A stretch of 64,000 bases of DNA from Alphaproteobacteria bacterium (GCA_037200445.1 JBBCGH010000001.1:5019162-5083161); one strand, 5' to 3'; counted from the stretch's first letter, positions 26,262-35,121 are shown. Translations and numbers: made by a program. Notes: generated from the sequence alone by a model not told the origin.

Positions 26262-26777
26262 ATGAAGTTTCTCGCCATTGTTGCGTTTCTTGTTTCTCTG
26301 AATGCCTCTGCTTGGGCGGCTCCCGCCGTCAACGAGCCGAGCGCCATCGGCCTGTGGGAACAGGTCGATGAGAAATCTGGCAAGCCGGAAAGCTGGTTCA
26401 GCATCGCCGAGAAGGACGGCGTCTATACCGGCACCGTCGTGAAGATGTTTCAGAAGCCCGGCGACCCGCCGCCCGAGTCATGGCGCTGCACCAAGTGCGA
26501 GGGCGCGAAGAAAAATGCCCCTGTGCTGGGCCTCGCCCTGATCGAGGGGATGAAGCGGACCGGCTTGAAGTACGAAGGCGGGACCATTCTCGATCCGCGC
26601 GACGGGACTGCGTATCGCGCCCTGATGGAAGTGAGTCCGGACGGCAAGAAGCTCGAAGTGCGCGGCTTCTGGGGCGTCGCACTGCTTGGCCGTAGCCAGA
26701 CGTGGAACCGGTTACCCGACAACGCGATGGACCCGCCTGCGCCAGCACCGGTCCCGCCGAGAGGCCAGAAGAAGTAG
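26262..26777 (+). CDS. DUF2147 domain-containing periplasmic protein
   Basis: The 171-residue product has a signal peptide (MKFLAIVAFLVSLNASAWAA) and then the DUF2147 pattern: IGLWEQVDEKSGKPESWFSI, a CTKC pair, LIEGMKRTGLKYEGGTILDPRDG and LEVRGFWGVALLGRSQTWNR. The fold is a small lipocalin-like beta barrel; related proteins are secreted and of uncertain role, possibly binding lipids or polyhydroxyalkanoate-related ligands. The C terminus is proline-rich. It converges with the WD40 gene. Confidence 0.88.
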   Translation: MKFLAIVAFLVSLNASAWAAPAVNEPSAIGLWEQVDEKSGKPESWFSIAEKDGVYTGTVVKMFQKPGDPPPESWRCTKCEGAKKNAPVLGLALIEGMKRTGLKYEGGTILDPRDGTAYRALMEVSPDGKKLEVRGFWGVALLGRSQTWNRLPDNAMDPPAPAPVPPRGQKK

Positions 26778-26789
26778 ACCGCAGACGAA

Positions 26790-27797
26790 CTACGCGAGGT
26801 CCGCTATGCCCGCCTCGCCATCCTCAGTCCCGAACGCGAGCCGCGCGCCATCCGCGCTCCAGGCGAGCACAGACACCGGGGCGCTGCCCGGTTTCTTCGC
26901 CAGGATCTCGGCGCCGTCCTCCATGCGGCAGAGCATGATCAGGCCGTCCTCGAAGCCAACCGCGACGATCTCCTGTTTCGGATGGCAGGCAACCGCAACA
27001 GCGCGCTTGCTGTAGGGCGCGAGCATGCGCGGCTGCTTGCCCATCGGCCCGTCCTTCGACTGAAACGGCCACATGATGAGCTGCTCGGAGCCAGAGGTCG
27101 CGAGCCACTTGCCGCCCGCGGTCCACGCACAAGAACGTACCTTGGCCGAATAGCCGGACATGCGCATGTCCTTCGCGTCGGCAAGGCGCCAGCCGTGCAG
27201 CATCGGCTCCTGCATCGCAGTGACAAGGAAGCGCCCGTCCGGGCTGAAGGTCACATCGAGATGCGAGCCCTTCCAGGCGAAGGTCTCGGGCGCGGCTACC
27301 GCGTTGGGGAACCAAAGCGTCACACCGCCATAGTGCGCGATCGCAACGCGCAGCCCCTTGGGCGAGAACGCCAGCCCGCCCGCGCTCGACGGAAGCTCGA
27401 GCGATTTCACCTCGCCTTTGCCGCTGCGCACAAAGGCCTGCTTGCCGGCCGACCACGCGACCGCACCATCGGGCCCGAGCGCCACGCGGTCGATCCAGCG
27501 ATGCTTGGGATCGGTCGCAAGCGTTTCGGCTTTGCCTTGCGCGTCGATCGCGACGACACTGCCGTCATCGCCGCCGGTGACGATGCGCCTGCCATCCGCC
27601 ACCGCGGACAGAATGCCGCCGGCATGAACCGCAACGCGCTGCTCGCTGCCGTCCGCCGCCACGAACAGCACTGTTTCCTCGCCGAGCACGAACGCGGCAC
27701 GGTCCTTCGTGAAATGCACCGCGACGACCGGCGCGCCGGCTGCAACCGGGTTCACGCGATCGGCGACCGACGGAATGCTGTTCTGCGTGTCGGACAC
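26790..27797 (-). CDS. WD40 repeat protein paired with a CobW-type zinc chaperone
   Basis: The 335-residue cytoplasmic protein has about seven WD-like blades, such as GGILSAVADGRRIVTGGDDGSVVAID, SHLDVTFSPDGRFLVTAMQEP and VSVLAWSADGARLAFGTEDG. No signal peptide is present. It begins six bases after the CobW-family GTPase gene ends, so the two are one operon. WD40 proteins beside CobW/COG0523 GTPases recur in alphaproteobacteria; the WD40 product may be a scaffold or a client for zinc delivery, which is inference. Confidence 0.88.
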   Translation of the reverse strand: MSDTQNSIPSVADRVNPVAAGAPVVAVHFTKDRAAFVLGEETVLFVAADGSEQRVAVHAGGILSAVADGRRIVTGGDDGSVVAIDAQGKAETLATDPKHRWIDRVALGPDGAVAWSAGKQAFVRSGKGEVKSLELPSSAGGLAFSPKGLRVAIAHYGGVTLWFPNAVAAPETFAWKGSHLDVTFSPDGRFLVTAMQEPMLHGWRLADAKDMRMSGYSAKVRSCAWTAGGKWLATSGSEQLIMWPFQSKDGPMGKQPRMLAPYSKRAVAVACHPKQEIVAVGFEDGLIMLCRMEDGAEILAKKPGSAPVSVLAWSADGARLAFGTEDGEAGIADLA

Positions 27798-27802
27798 GGG
27801 GA

Positions 27803-28846
27803 TCAGTACGCCGCGACCGTGCTCTCAAAGCCCTTGCGGATCTTCTCCTCGGGCAGATTGCGCCCGATGAACACCACGCGGCTTACGCGCTTCTCGTCCG
27901 CGCGCCATTCGCGCTGATGATCGCCGTCGAGCATCATGTGCACGCCCTGGAACACGAAACGCTGCGGATCGTCCTTCAGCGCAACGATCCCCTTGCAGCG
28001 CAGGATGTTCGGCCCCTCGGCCTGCGTCAGGTTCTGGATGAACGGGAAGAACTTGTCGGGATCGAGCGGTTGATCGGTCGAGAGCGAAATCGATTGCATC
28101 TCCTCGTCGTGATAGTGCTTCAGCCCGCCGTGCGTATGGGAGTGGCCATCGTGATGGTGGTGATCATGGTCGTGGTGGTCATGATCGTCGGCGGCATCGA
28201 GGAATGCCGGCTCGATGTCGAGAATGCGTTCGAGATCGAACGCCTTGCGGTCCAGCACCTCGTTGAGCGGGATCTGCGCACGCTGGGTGCGATGCAGCTT
28301 GGCGTAAGGATTGATGCCGCGGATGCGCGCCTCGGTTTCGCGCAGTTCCGCGTCGCTGACGAGGTCGGTCTTGTTGATCAGGATCACGTCCGCGAAGGCG
28401 ATCTGGTTCTTCGCCTCCGGTGCATCCTTCAGCCGGTCGCGCAGCCACTTGGCGTCCGCGACCGTGACCACCGCGTCGAGCCTGGTCTTGTTGCCGACGT
28501 TCTCGTCGACGAAGAAGGTCTGCGCCACGGGCGCGGGATCCGCGAGGCCGGTCGTCTCCACGATGATCGCGTCGAATTTGCCCTTGCGCCGCATCAGCCC
28601 GTCGATGATGCGGATCAGGTCACCGCGGACGGTGCAGCAGATGCACCCGTTGTTCATCTCGAACACTTCTTCGTCCGCCCCGACGATGAGATCGTTGTCG
28701 ATGCCGATCTCGCCGAATTCGTTGACAATCACGGCGTATTTCTTGCCGTGCGGCTCCGACAGGATGCGGTTGAGCAACGTGGTCTTGCCGGCGCCGAGGT
28801 AGCCGGTCAGCACCGTGACGGGGATTTTCTCTGCTGTTTCAGGCAT
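27803..28846 (-). CDS. CobW/COG0523-family GTP-binding metallochaperone
   Basis: This 347-residue G3E GTPase has the Walker [16 protein letters not shown] (about residues 15-29), the metal-binding C68-I-C70-C71 motif, [11 protein letters not shown] as switch region and LINKTDLV as the guanine-specificity site. Residues around 217-250 form a His/Asp-rich loop before the CobW C-terminal domain. Such proteins move zinc (sometimes cobalt) to target enzymes. The WD40 gene follows at once, and the zinc ABC transporter lies upstream across a palindromic repeat, which favours zinc. No Zur box was found before this gene. Confidence 0.93.
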   Translation of the reverse strand: MPETAEKIPVTVLTGYLGAGKTTLLNRILSEPHGKKYAVIVNEFGEIGIDNDLIVGADEEVFEMNNGCICCTVRGDLIRIIDGLMRRKGKFDAIIVETTGLADPAPVAQTFFVDENVGNKTRLDAVVTVADAKWLRDRLKDAPEAKNQIAFADVILINKTDLVSDAELRETEARIRGINPYAKLHRTQRAQIPLNEVLDRKAFDLERILDIEPAFLDAADDHDHHDHDHHHHDGHSHTHGGLKHYHDEEMQSISLSTDQPLDPDKFFPFIQNLTQAEGPNILRCKGIVALKDDPQRFVFQGVHMMLDGDHQREWRADEKRVSRVVFIGRNLPEEKIRKGFESTVAAY

Positions 28847-28890
28847 CTGTGCACTCCGTAGGGCACAGATATAGGCAATCCGCCTCGCTT

Positions 28891-29010
28891 GTCATCCCGG
28901 GCGAGCGGAGCGAGGCCCGGGATCCATAACCACAACTCTCTTGGCTCGCGCGAGAACCGCTAGTCCTGTGGCTATGGATCCCGGATCGTCCTTCGGCCGT
29001 CCGGGATGAC
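28891..29010. repeat. Intergenic palindromic repeat, family B copy 1
   Basis: The 120-base element starts GTCATCCCGGGCGAGCGGAG and ends with CCGGGATGAC, with inner inverted arms GGGATCCATAACCAC and TGGCTATGGATCCC. The same layout recurs at 51392-51511. It lies between znuA and the CobW gene, and may end the znu transcript. Confidence 0.8.
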
Positions 29011-29012
29011 AG

Positions 29013-29900
29013 CTAGCTCATCAGCGCTTCGGCAAGCTGCTTTATGTTGTGGCGCATCATGTCGATGTAGTTCGGCGCCGGGCCTTGTCCGTCGGTCAGC
29101 GCATCCGAATAGAGCGTGCCGCCGATGCGCGCGCCGCTCTCGGCGCCGATGCGCTTCAACAACCGGTCGTCGGTGATGTTCTCGAGGAATACGGCCGGGA
29201 TTTTCTGCTTCCTGATCTGGGTGATGATCCGGGCGACATCCCTGGCCGACACTTCCGACTCGGTCGACACGCCTTGCGGCGCGATGAACGACACCCCATA
29301 GGCCGCCGCGAAGTAGCCGAACGCATCATGCGTGGTGATGATGCGGCGCCGGTCGGCCGGGATCTTCTCGATCGCGGCCTTCACCTCGGCGTCGAGCGCG
29401 TCGAGCTTGCCGAGATAGGCGGTGGCGTTCGCCTCATAGGCGCTTTTTCCGGCCGGATCGGCCGCCACCAGCGCGTCGCGGATATTCGCCACGTAGATTT
29501 TCGCATTCGGCACCGACTGCCAGGCGTGCGGGTCGATCTCGGCGTGCCCATCCTCCTCCATCTTGCGCGGCTTTACGCCTTTGGTGGCGACGATCATCGG
29601 CGCCCTGGTGCCGGACGCCTTGATCAGACGCGCGATCCAGCCCTCGAAGCCCAGGCCGTTGGTGAAAACGACCTTGGCCTCCGCGAGCGCTTTCGCATCA
29701 CTGGGCGAGGGCTGATAGACGTGCGCGTCCGCGTTCGGGCCGACCAGCGCCTGCACGTCGACCCGGTCGCCACCCACGTTCTTCACGAAGTCGGCAAGGA
29801 TCGAGAACGTCGCGACGGCCTTGAGCTTCTCCTGCGCCGGCGCGGCAGTGATCGCGAGCAGCAGAGCTGCGGCGGCGAGAACGATGCGTCGTATCAGCAT
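29013..29900 (-). CDS. znuA: Zinc ABC transporter substrate-binding protein
   Basis: The 295-residue periplasmic protein has a signal peptide (MLIRRIVLAAAALLLAITAAPAQ) and the cluster A-I binding fold with conserved ligand histidines in NADAHVYQPSPSDA, EIDPHAWQSVPNA and ITTHDAFGYFAAAYG, and an acidic ligand near ENITDDRL. Compared with enterobacterial ZnuA the His-rich loop is short (EEDGHAE). Zinc rather than manganese is inferred from the Zur-like operator at the head of the operon. It starts seven bases after the permease gene ends; about 60 further in-frame codons upstream are shadow sequence. Confidence 0.92.
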   Translation of the reverse strand: MLIRRIVLAAAALLLAITAAPAQEKLKAVATFSILADFVKNVGGDRVDVQALVGPNADAHVYQPSPSDAKALAEAKVVFTNGLGFEGWIARLIKASGTRAPMIVATKGVKPRKMEEDGHAEIDPHAWQSVPNAKIYVANIRDALVAADPAGKSAYEANATAYLGKLDALDAEVKAAIEKIPADRRRIITTHDAFGYFAAAYGVSFIAPQGVSTESEVSARDVARIITQIRKQKIPAVFLENITDDRLLKRIGAESGARIGGTLYSDALTDGQGPAPNYIDMMRHNIKQLAEALMS

Positions 29901-29907
29901 GGGACCC

Positions 29908-30777
29908 TCACGCTTCGAGATGGCGGCCCGGGAAAGCCAGGCGCAGCACGCCGCCCACGCGGCCGAACAGCACCGAGACGGCGTAGAGCGCGCCCGCGAC
30001 CAGGATGATGGCGGGACCGGACGGAGCGCCGACATGGAAGGAGAGCAAGAGGCCCGCGTAGCCGGAGATCGCCCCGGCCGCGACGGCAATCAGGATCATG
30101 GCGGTGACATCGCGCGCCCAGAAGCGCGCCGTGACCGCAGGCAGCATCATGATGCCGACCGCAAGCAGCGTACCGAGCGCGTGGAAACCGCCGACCAGGT
30201 TCATCACCACCAGCGCCAGGAATGCGATGTGCGCCGTTGCCCCAGCGCGGCTCACCGAGCGCAAGAAGCCGGGGTCGACGCATTCGAGAACGAGCGGTCG
30301 ATAGATCACGGCGAGAATTGCCAGCGAGAGTGTCGTGATCCCGGCGATAAGCAGCAGCGTCTGGTCGTCCAGCGCGAGCACGCTGCCGAACAGGAAGTGC
30401 AACAAATCGATATTGGTGCCCTTGAGCGACACGATGGTGACGCCGACCGCGAGCGAGATGAGGAAGAACGCCGCGAGCGACGCATCCTCCTTCAGCTCGG
30501 TGACGCGTGCGACGACGCCGGCTCCGACCGCGATCACGAAGCCCGCGATCAGCCCGCCTGCCGTCATGGCGAACAGCGAGAGGCCCGACACCAGAAAGCC
30601 GATTGCGGCGCCGGGCAGGATCGCATGCGCCATCGCGTCGCCGACCAGGCTCATGCGCCGCAGCATCAGGAACACGCCGACTGGCCCCGCACCGAGCGCG
30701 AGCGCCAGCGTGCCGACCAGCGCGCGGCGCATGAAGGCGAATTCCACAAACGGAGAGATGAGCGTGTCGTAGATCAC
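29908..30777 (-). CDS. znuB: Zinc ABC transporter permease
   Basis: This 289-residue ABC-3 family permease has about eight hydrophobic helices and the family stretches RRMSLVGDAMAHAILPGAAIGFL and GTLLAVGIMMLPAVTARFWARD. The GTG at 30777 is chosen because it overlaps the ATPase stop by four bases (GTGA), the usual coupling in this operon type. It works with the ATPase and binding protein on either side to import zinc. Confidence 0.92.
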   Translation of the reverse strand: MIYDTLISPFVEFAFMRRALVGTLALALGAGPVGVFLMLRRMSLVGDAMAHAILPGAAIGFLVSGLSLFAMTAGGLIAGFVIAVGAGVVARVTELKEDASLAAFFLISLAVGVTIVSLKGTNIDLLHFLFGSVLALDDQTLLLIAGITTLSLAILAVIYRPLVLECVDPGFLRSVSRAGATAHIAFLALVVMNLVGGFHALGTLLAVGIMMLPAVTARFWARDVTAMILIAVAAGAISGYAGLLLSFHVGAPSGPAIILVAGALYAVSVLFGRVGGVLRLAFPGRHLEA

Positions 30778-31508
30778 GCCGCGCACGCCTCGGCGTTCTC
30801 GTCGAACGCCTCGCACATCCGCCGCGCCTTCAGGAGGTTCTCTGCCGTCAGCACCTCGCGCGTCGCGCCCCAGGCGACCGGCTCGCGCGCCAGCAGCAGC
30901 GCCTCGGGGAACATCGACTTGACCAGATCGAGATCGTGCAGCGCCGCAATGACGGTGCGCTTCTCGGCGTGCCAGCGCATCACAAGATCGCAGAGATCGG
31001 CGGCCGTCTTGGTATCGATCGCGTTGAACGGCTCGTCGAGCACGATCACGCGCCCGTCCTGCAGCAGCAACCGCGCAAACAGCGTGCGCTGCATCTGCCC
31101 GCCCGAGAGGGTGCCGATCGTTCGCTCTTCGAAGCCCGAGAGGCCGACGGCCGAAATCGCGTCGCGCACCTTGCCGCGCTCACGCTTGCCGATGCCGCCG
31201 AACAGGCCGGCTTCGCGCCACAGGCCCATCGCGACCATGTCGTAGACGCTGATCGGAAAGCTGCGGTCGATGTCGGCGACCTGCGGCAGGTACGCGATGT
31301 CGCGCGCACGCAGGCCGCACAGATCGATGCCGCCGGCGAGCGGCTTGATCATTCCGACGATGCCCTTGAACAGCGTCGACTTGCCGGCGCCGTTCGGGCC
31401 GACCACAGCCATCAGCGCGCCGGCGTTGACCGCGCCGTTCAGGTGATGAACGGCCGGATGCCGGTCGTAACCGAGCGTCACATTGTCGAAGGCGAGCGCA
31501 GCGCTCAT
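30774..31508 (-). CDS. znuC: Zinc ABC transporter ATP-binding protein
   Basis: This 244-residue ATPase has Walker A GPNGAGKSTLFKG, Q-loop YLPQVADIDRSFPISV, signature LSGGQMQRTLFARLLLQ, Walker B VIVLDEPFNAID and the switch His in ALHDLDLV. The ATG at 31508 overlaps the stop of the upstream 51-residue His-rich gene (ATGA). A His or Cys-rich tail as in E. coli ZnuC is reduced to a short ending, CEAFDENAEACAA. Confidence 0.93.
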   Translation of the reverse strand: MSAALAFDNVTLGYDRHPAVHHLNGAVNAGALMAVVGPNGAGKSTLFKGIVGMIKPLAGGIDLCGLRARDIAYLPQVADIDRSFPISVYDMVAMGLWREAGLFGGIGKRERGKVRDAISAVGLSGFEERTIGTLSGGQMQRTLFARLLLQDGRVIVLDEPFNAIDTKTAADLCDLVMRWHAEKRTVIAALHDLDLVKSMFPEALLLAREPVAWGATREVLTAENLLKARRMCEAFDENAEACAA

Positions 31509-31660
31509 GACGCCATGGCCCAGATGACCGCGCCCCACAGCACCGCAATTAGCACCGCGACTGCCGCGAGCCTCTCCAGCGCCGACAGGCGCAGGATCGA
31601 TGGCGACACGGTCGCGGCCGGATGCGCGTGGCCCGGATGATGGTGATGATGCGGCTCCAT
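31505..31660 (-). CDS. 51-residue His-rich single-span membrane peptide, first gene of the znu operon
   Basis: The peptide starts MEPHHHHHPGHAHPAATV and ends with one membrane helix (LERLAAVAVLIAVLWGAVIWAMA). Its stop overlaps the znuC start by four bases (ATGA), and its ATG lies three bases after a Zur-box-like palindrome, so it is clearly the first coding unit of the zinc operon. There is no Shine-Dalgarno sequence, so the message may be leaderless. It may gather zinc at the transporter or act as a small regulatory subunit. I know of no named family. Confidence 0.75.
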   Translation of the reverse strand: MEPHHHHHPGHAHPAATVSPSILRLSALERLAAVAVLIAVLWGAVIWAMAS

Positions 31661-31663
31661 AAG

Positions 31664-31683
31664 GAATGTTATATTATCACATC
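31664..31683 (-). promoter_or_regulatory. Zur-type operator at the znu operon start
   Basis: Minus strand reads GATGTGATAATATAACATTC, an almost perfect inverted repeat matching the known Zur consensus (GATGTTATAATATAACATC-like). It ends three bases before the first ATG of the operon and contains a GATAAT/TATAAC -10-like element, so a bound Zur would cover the promoter. Expected effect: repression when zinc is sufficient. Confidence 0.8.
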
Positions 31684-31718
31684 GGATGGAAGTCCAGACA
31701 CCGGAGGCCGGCCGGCGG

Positions 31719-32501
31719 TCATGTCGGCAATTCGAAGCGCTCCGCGTCCCCCAGCAGTTCCACAAGCGCCCGCGCGCCGTGATCGAGCGCCGCCTCTCCC
31801 TTCGCGGCCGTGGCGAGCGAAGCATCGCCCACCGCCCCGGACGCATTGAGGTCCTGCGTCATCCAGCCGAAGCCGACCGGGAAATCCGCTCGCAGGTGCT
31901 TGTACGCCCGCTCCATCGCGACGGTCGCCGGGATGAAGTTCGCGGTCTTCTCGCGACGGACGAGATCGGGATACGCGGCCAGCATGATCGAGGTCTCGAT
32001 GTCGCCGCCGTGGATGCCGTGCGTGTGCTCGGCCTCGCCGAACAGCCCATCCGGATAGCCGAACCGGCCCCATGAGGTGTGCAACGCGACCATACCATGG
32101 CGCACGCGCAGCTGCCGCGCCGCGAGATCGATCAGCGCGATGTTGCCGCCATGGCTGTTTATGATGACGAGCTTGGCGATGCCGGCGCGGTGTACGCTCT
32201 CGCCGATCTCGATAAAGGTGGCGAGCGCCGTCTGCGGCGAGAGCGTCAGCGTGCCGGCAAACGCCCGGTGTTCGTCCGAGGCGCCGACCTGTTGCACGGG
32301 AAGAAACGCGACGGATGAATCGTCGCGCAACAGCGCGCGCACGCGCGCCAGATAGGCCTCCGCGATGTAGGTGTCGGTGCCGACCGGCAGATGCGGCCCG
32401 TGTTGCTCGACCGCCGCCACCGGAAGCACCGCGATGCGCGGGCGGGAAAATTCTTGCGCCGTCAGGGAAAGCCAATCGGTCACGCGTTGCTCCGCTGTCA
32501 T
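31719..32501 (-). CDS. Creatininase family protein
   Basis: This 260-residue metal-dependent amidohydrolase has the creatininase-family start IAVLPVAAVEQHGPHLPVGTDTYIAEA (metal-binding Glu and His), the central NSHGGNIALIDLAAR, and HGGDIETSIMLA. Relatives act on creatinine, formamidopyrimidines or are maturation enzymes for peptide cofactors. The start at 32501 gives the family N terminus; upstream frame lies in a repeat. It reads toward the znu operon and ends 36 bases before the operator. The substrate is unknown. Confidence 0.92.
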   Translation of the reverse strand: MTAEQRVTDWLSLTAQEFSRPRIAVLPVAAVEQHGPHLPVGTDTYIAEAYLARVRALLRDDSSVAFLPVQQVGASDEHRAFAGTLTLSPQTALATFIEIGESVHRAGIAKLVIINSHGGNIALIDLAARQLRVRHGMVALHTSWGRFGYPDGLFGEAEHTHGIHGGDIETSIMLAAYPDLVRREKTANFIPATVAMERAYKHLRADFPVGFGWMTQDLNASGAVGDASLATAAKGEAALDHGARALVELLGDAERFELPT

Positions 32502-32540
32502 GCCCCGCCCCCGATCAAGTCGGGGGTAAACTCCAGCAAG

Positions 32541-32622
32541 GCACCCAGTAAACACAGATCCAAATGAGTGACACAAATTTTGGTCAGTGTTTACTGGATC
32601 ACCCGCTTTCGCGGGTGATGAC
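32541..32622. repeat. Intergenic palindromic repeat, family A copy 2
   Basis: CACCCAGTAAACAC and GTGTTTACTGGATCACCCGC flank a variable core, followed by the small hairpin CACCCGCTTTCGCGGGTG. It sits between the divergent creatininase and binding-protein genes and so near both promoters. Confidence 0.75.
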
Positions 32623-32665
32623 GACCAAGTATGTTGCGCGCAAATTCAACCCATCGGAGTTCAGC

Positions 32666-33664
32666 ATGTTGTTGACGCGCCGCATGTTCGCTGGCCTTGC
32701 GCTCGCGGCCCTCGCCGCCCCCGCTTACGCCCAGCAGCCCGACAAGGTCTCGTTCGGCACCAATTGGGTGGCCGAAGCCGAGCACGGCGGCTTCTATCAG
32801 GCGGCCGCGGACGGCACCTACAAGAAATACGGGCTCGACGTGACGATCGTGCCGGGCGGCCCGCAGGTGAACAACCGCATGCTCCTCCTCGCCGGCAAGA
32901 TCGACTTTTTCATGAGCGCGAACTGCCTGCAAAGCTTCGACGCGGTCGCGCAGAACATTCCGGTGATTGCGGTTTCGGCGATCTTCCAGAAAGACCCGCA
33001 GGTCCTGCTGGCGCATCCCGGCGCCGCGGAGAAGTTCGAGGACCTGAAGAAGCTCACGATCCTCGTCTCGTCCGAGGGCCTGCAGACCTATTACAAGTGG
33101 ATGCAGGCCGAGTTCGGCTTCTCGGAGAGCCACACCAAGCCCTACACGTTCAACCCGCAGCCGTTTCTGGTCGACAAGAACAGCGCGATGCAGGGTTATG
33201 TGACGTCCGAGCCCTTCGCGGTCGAGAAGGCCGGCATGAAGCCGAAGATCTTCCTGCTCGCCGACCAGGGGTTCAACACCTACTCGACCCTGATCGAGGC
33301 GCGGCGCGAGACGGTGGAGAAGCGGCCCGATCTGGTTCAGCGCTTCGTCGATGCGTCGGCGATCGGCTGGTACAATTATCTCTACGGCGACAACAAGGCC
33401 GCGAACGAGCTCATCCGCAAACACAATCCGGAAATGAGCCAGGAGCTGCTCGACTACTCGATCGCCAAGATGAAGGAATACGGCATCGTCGATTCCGGCG
33501 ACACGCTGAAAGACGGCATCGGCGCGATGACCGACGCGCACATGGCGAGCTTCTTCGACAAGATGGTGAAGGCCGGCGTGGTCAAGCCGGGCGTGGATTT
33601 CCGCAGGTCCTACACGCTGCAGTTCGTCAACAAGGGCGTGGGGCTGGAGCTGCGAAAGAATTAG
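32666..33664 (+). CDS. ABC transporter substrate-binding protein (NMT1/THI5 type)
   Basis: The 332-residue protein has a twin-Arg-like, cleavable signal (MLLTRRMFAGLALAALAAPAYA) and the THI5/NMT1 fold: FGTNWVAEAEHGGFYQAAADGTYKKYGLDVTIVPGG, then LLLAGKIDFFMSAN. Such proteins bring pyrimidine precursors, riboflavin, nitrate or sulfonates to ABC importers. No permease or ATPase lies nearby. CGGAG six bases before 32666 sets the start; 34 in-frame codons upstream run through a repeat. The ligand is unknown. Confidence 0.9.
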   Translation: MLLTRRMFAGLALAALAAPAYAQQPDKVSFGTNWVAEAEHGGFYQAAADGTYKKYGLDVTIVPGGPQVNNRMLLLAGKIDFFMSANCLQSFDAVAQNIPVIAVSAIFQKDPQVLLAHPGAAEKFEDLKKLTILVSSEGLQTYYKWMQAEFGFSESHTKPYTFNPQPFLVDKNSAMQGYVTSEPFAVEKAGMKPKIFLLADQGFNTYSTLIEARRETVEKRPDLVQRFVDASAIGWYNYLYGDNKAANELIRKHNPEMSQELLDYSIAKMKEYGIVDSGDTLKDGIGAMTDAHMASFFDKMVKAGVVKPGVDFRRSYTLQFVNKGVGLELRKN

Positions 33665-33675
33665 CCCTCTCCTTC

Positions 33676-33772
33676 GTCATGCCCCGCGAAAGCGGGGCAC
33701 CCAGTAAACGCAGATTGTTCCGTAACACGGCGGCCGCTGTTTACTGGGTCGCCCGCCTTCGCGGGCGATGAC
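33676..33772. repeat. Intergenic palindromic repeat, family A copy 3
   Basis: This is a full copy: GTCATGCCCCGCGAAAGCGG, CACCCAGTAAACGC, core, GTTTACTGGGTCGCCCGC and CTTCGCGGGCGATGAC. Each outer arm folds on itself as well as pairing with the other. It lies between two convergent genes and could serve as a bidirectional end signal. Confidence 0.8.
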
Positions 33773-33773
33773 G

Positions 33774-35120
33774 TCACGGGAGAAGGAGCTTCACCACCAC
33801 ACCCAGCCCCGCCATCACGCCCACCACCTCGATCAGGCTGCGGTGCAGCCGGAATGCCAGCACTGCCGCGATGATCGCGAGCGCCGTCGCCTTGAGGTCG
33901 AGCGCCAGCGGATCGAAGGCGAACCAGCGCAGCGGTCCGAAGTGCCGTTCGGTCACCGAACCGAACAACACATGCAGCGCGAACCAGACCGAGAGATTGA
34001 GGATCACGCCGACCACCGCCGCCGTGATTGCCGCGAGCGCACCCGAGAGATGGCGGTTGGCGCGCAGCGGCTCGACGAACGGCGCGCCGGCAAAGATCCA
34101 CAGCATCGAGGGCGCAAACGTAACCCACGTGGTCATCGCGGCGCCGAGAACGCCGGCCGTCACGGCAGAGAAGGGCGCCGCCTCACGGAACGCCGCGAGA
34201 AAGCCGACGAACTGCGTCACCAGAATGAGCGGTCCCGGCGTCGTTTCGGCAAGGCCCAGCCCATCGACCATCTCGGGCGCGGTCATCCAGCCGTAGGTCT
34301 CGACCGCCTGCTGCGCCATGTAGGCGAGCAGTGCGTAGGCGCCGCCGAAGCTCACCACCGCGAGCTTGGAGAAGAACGTGCCGATACTGACCAGCACGTG
34401 GCCGGGTCCCAGCGCCAGCGACGCAAGCGCGACCGGCGCCCACCAGACGATCAGGCCAATCACCGAGGCCAGAAAGAATTGACGCCAGCGGGTTGGGTCC
34501 GCGGGCACGGTGCCGATTGTCTCGCTCTTCAGCCCCACCTGCTCCGGCGCGCGGCGCGCGACCAGATAGCCGATCAGCGCCGCAAGAACGACGATCACCG
34601 GAAACGGCGCATTGAGGAAAAAGATCGCCACGAACGCCGCGCCCGCGAGCCCGTAGAGCAGCGGCGTTTTCAGCGCGCGCTTCCCGATGCGCAGCAGCGC
34701 CTCGATCACGATCACCAGCACGGCCGCCTTGATGCCGAACAGCGCGCCGTCGATCCATGCGACACCACGGCCCAGCGCGTACAAGAGGCTCAAGCCGAGC
34801 ATCACCAGCGCGCCGGGCAGCACGAACAGGATGCCGGCCGCCAGGCCGCCGCGAACGCCGTGCAGCAGCCAGCCGATGTAGGTCGCGAGCTTCGTCGCCT
34901 CGGGCCCGGGCAGCAGCATGCAAAAGCTCAACGCGTGAACGAAACGCGCGTCGTCGATCCATTTCTTCTCGTCAACCAGCATGCGATGCATCATGGCGAT
35001 CTGCCCGGCCGGGCCTCCGAAGTTGATGCACCCGATCTTCAGCCACAGCCGGAACGCTTCGCCGAAACTCGGCGAAGCCACCGCGGCATCCGCTGACAAC
35101 GTCTCGCTTTGAACCGCCAT
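33774..35120 (-). CDS. chrA: Chromate efflux transporter
   Basis: This 448-residue CHR-family transporter exports chromate using the membrane potential. Two homologous halves are seen: FRLWLKIGCINFGGPAGQIAMMHRMLV with LSFCMLLPGPEATKLATYIGWLLHG in the first, and FFSKLAVVSFGGAYALLAYMAQQAV with LAETTPGPLILVTQFVGFLAA in the second. About twelve membrane helices. Its start follows the rhodanese-ChrB stop by a single base (TGAGATG), so the two are one operon under the leader RNA at 35949-36020. Confidence 0.95.
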   Translation of the reverse strand: MAVQSETLSADAAVASPSFGEAFRLWLKIGCINFGGPAGQIAMMHRMLVDEKKWIDDARFVHALSFCMLLPGPEATKLATYIGWLLHGVRGGLAAGILFVLPGALVMLGLSLLYALGRGVAWIDGALFGIKAAVLVIVIEALLRIGKRALKTPLLYGLAGAAFVAIFFLNAPFPVIVVLAALIGYLVARRAPEQVGLKSETIGTVPADPTRWRQFFLASVIGLIVWWAPVALASLALGPGHVLVSIGTFFSKLAVVSFGGAYALLAYMAQQAVETYGWMTAPEMVDGLGLAETTPGPLILVTQFVGFLAAFREAAPFSAVTAGVLGAAMTTWVTFAPSMLWIFAGAPFVEPLRANRHLSGALAAITAAVVGVILNLSVWFALHVLFGSVTERHFGPLRWFAFDPLALDLKATALAIIAAVLAFRLHRSLIEVVGVMAGLGVVVKLLLP

Positions 35121-35121
35121 C

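Noticed and set aside
28847-28890. Possible second Zur box before the CobW gene
   Set aside because: The AT content and half-sites do not fit; only a short CTGTGC/GCACAG pair is present.
29821-31245. A plus-strand open frame of about 470 codons over znuA-znuB-znuC
   Set aside because: Antisense shadow, strongly charged low-complexity product, no motifs.
33768-35096. A plus-strand frame of about 440 codons over chrA
   Set aside because: Antisense shadow of a membrane protein gene, His/Arg/Gln-rich and without motifs.
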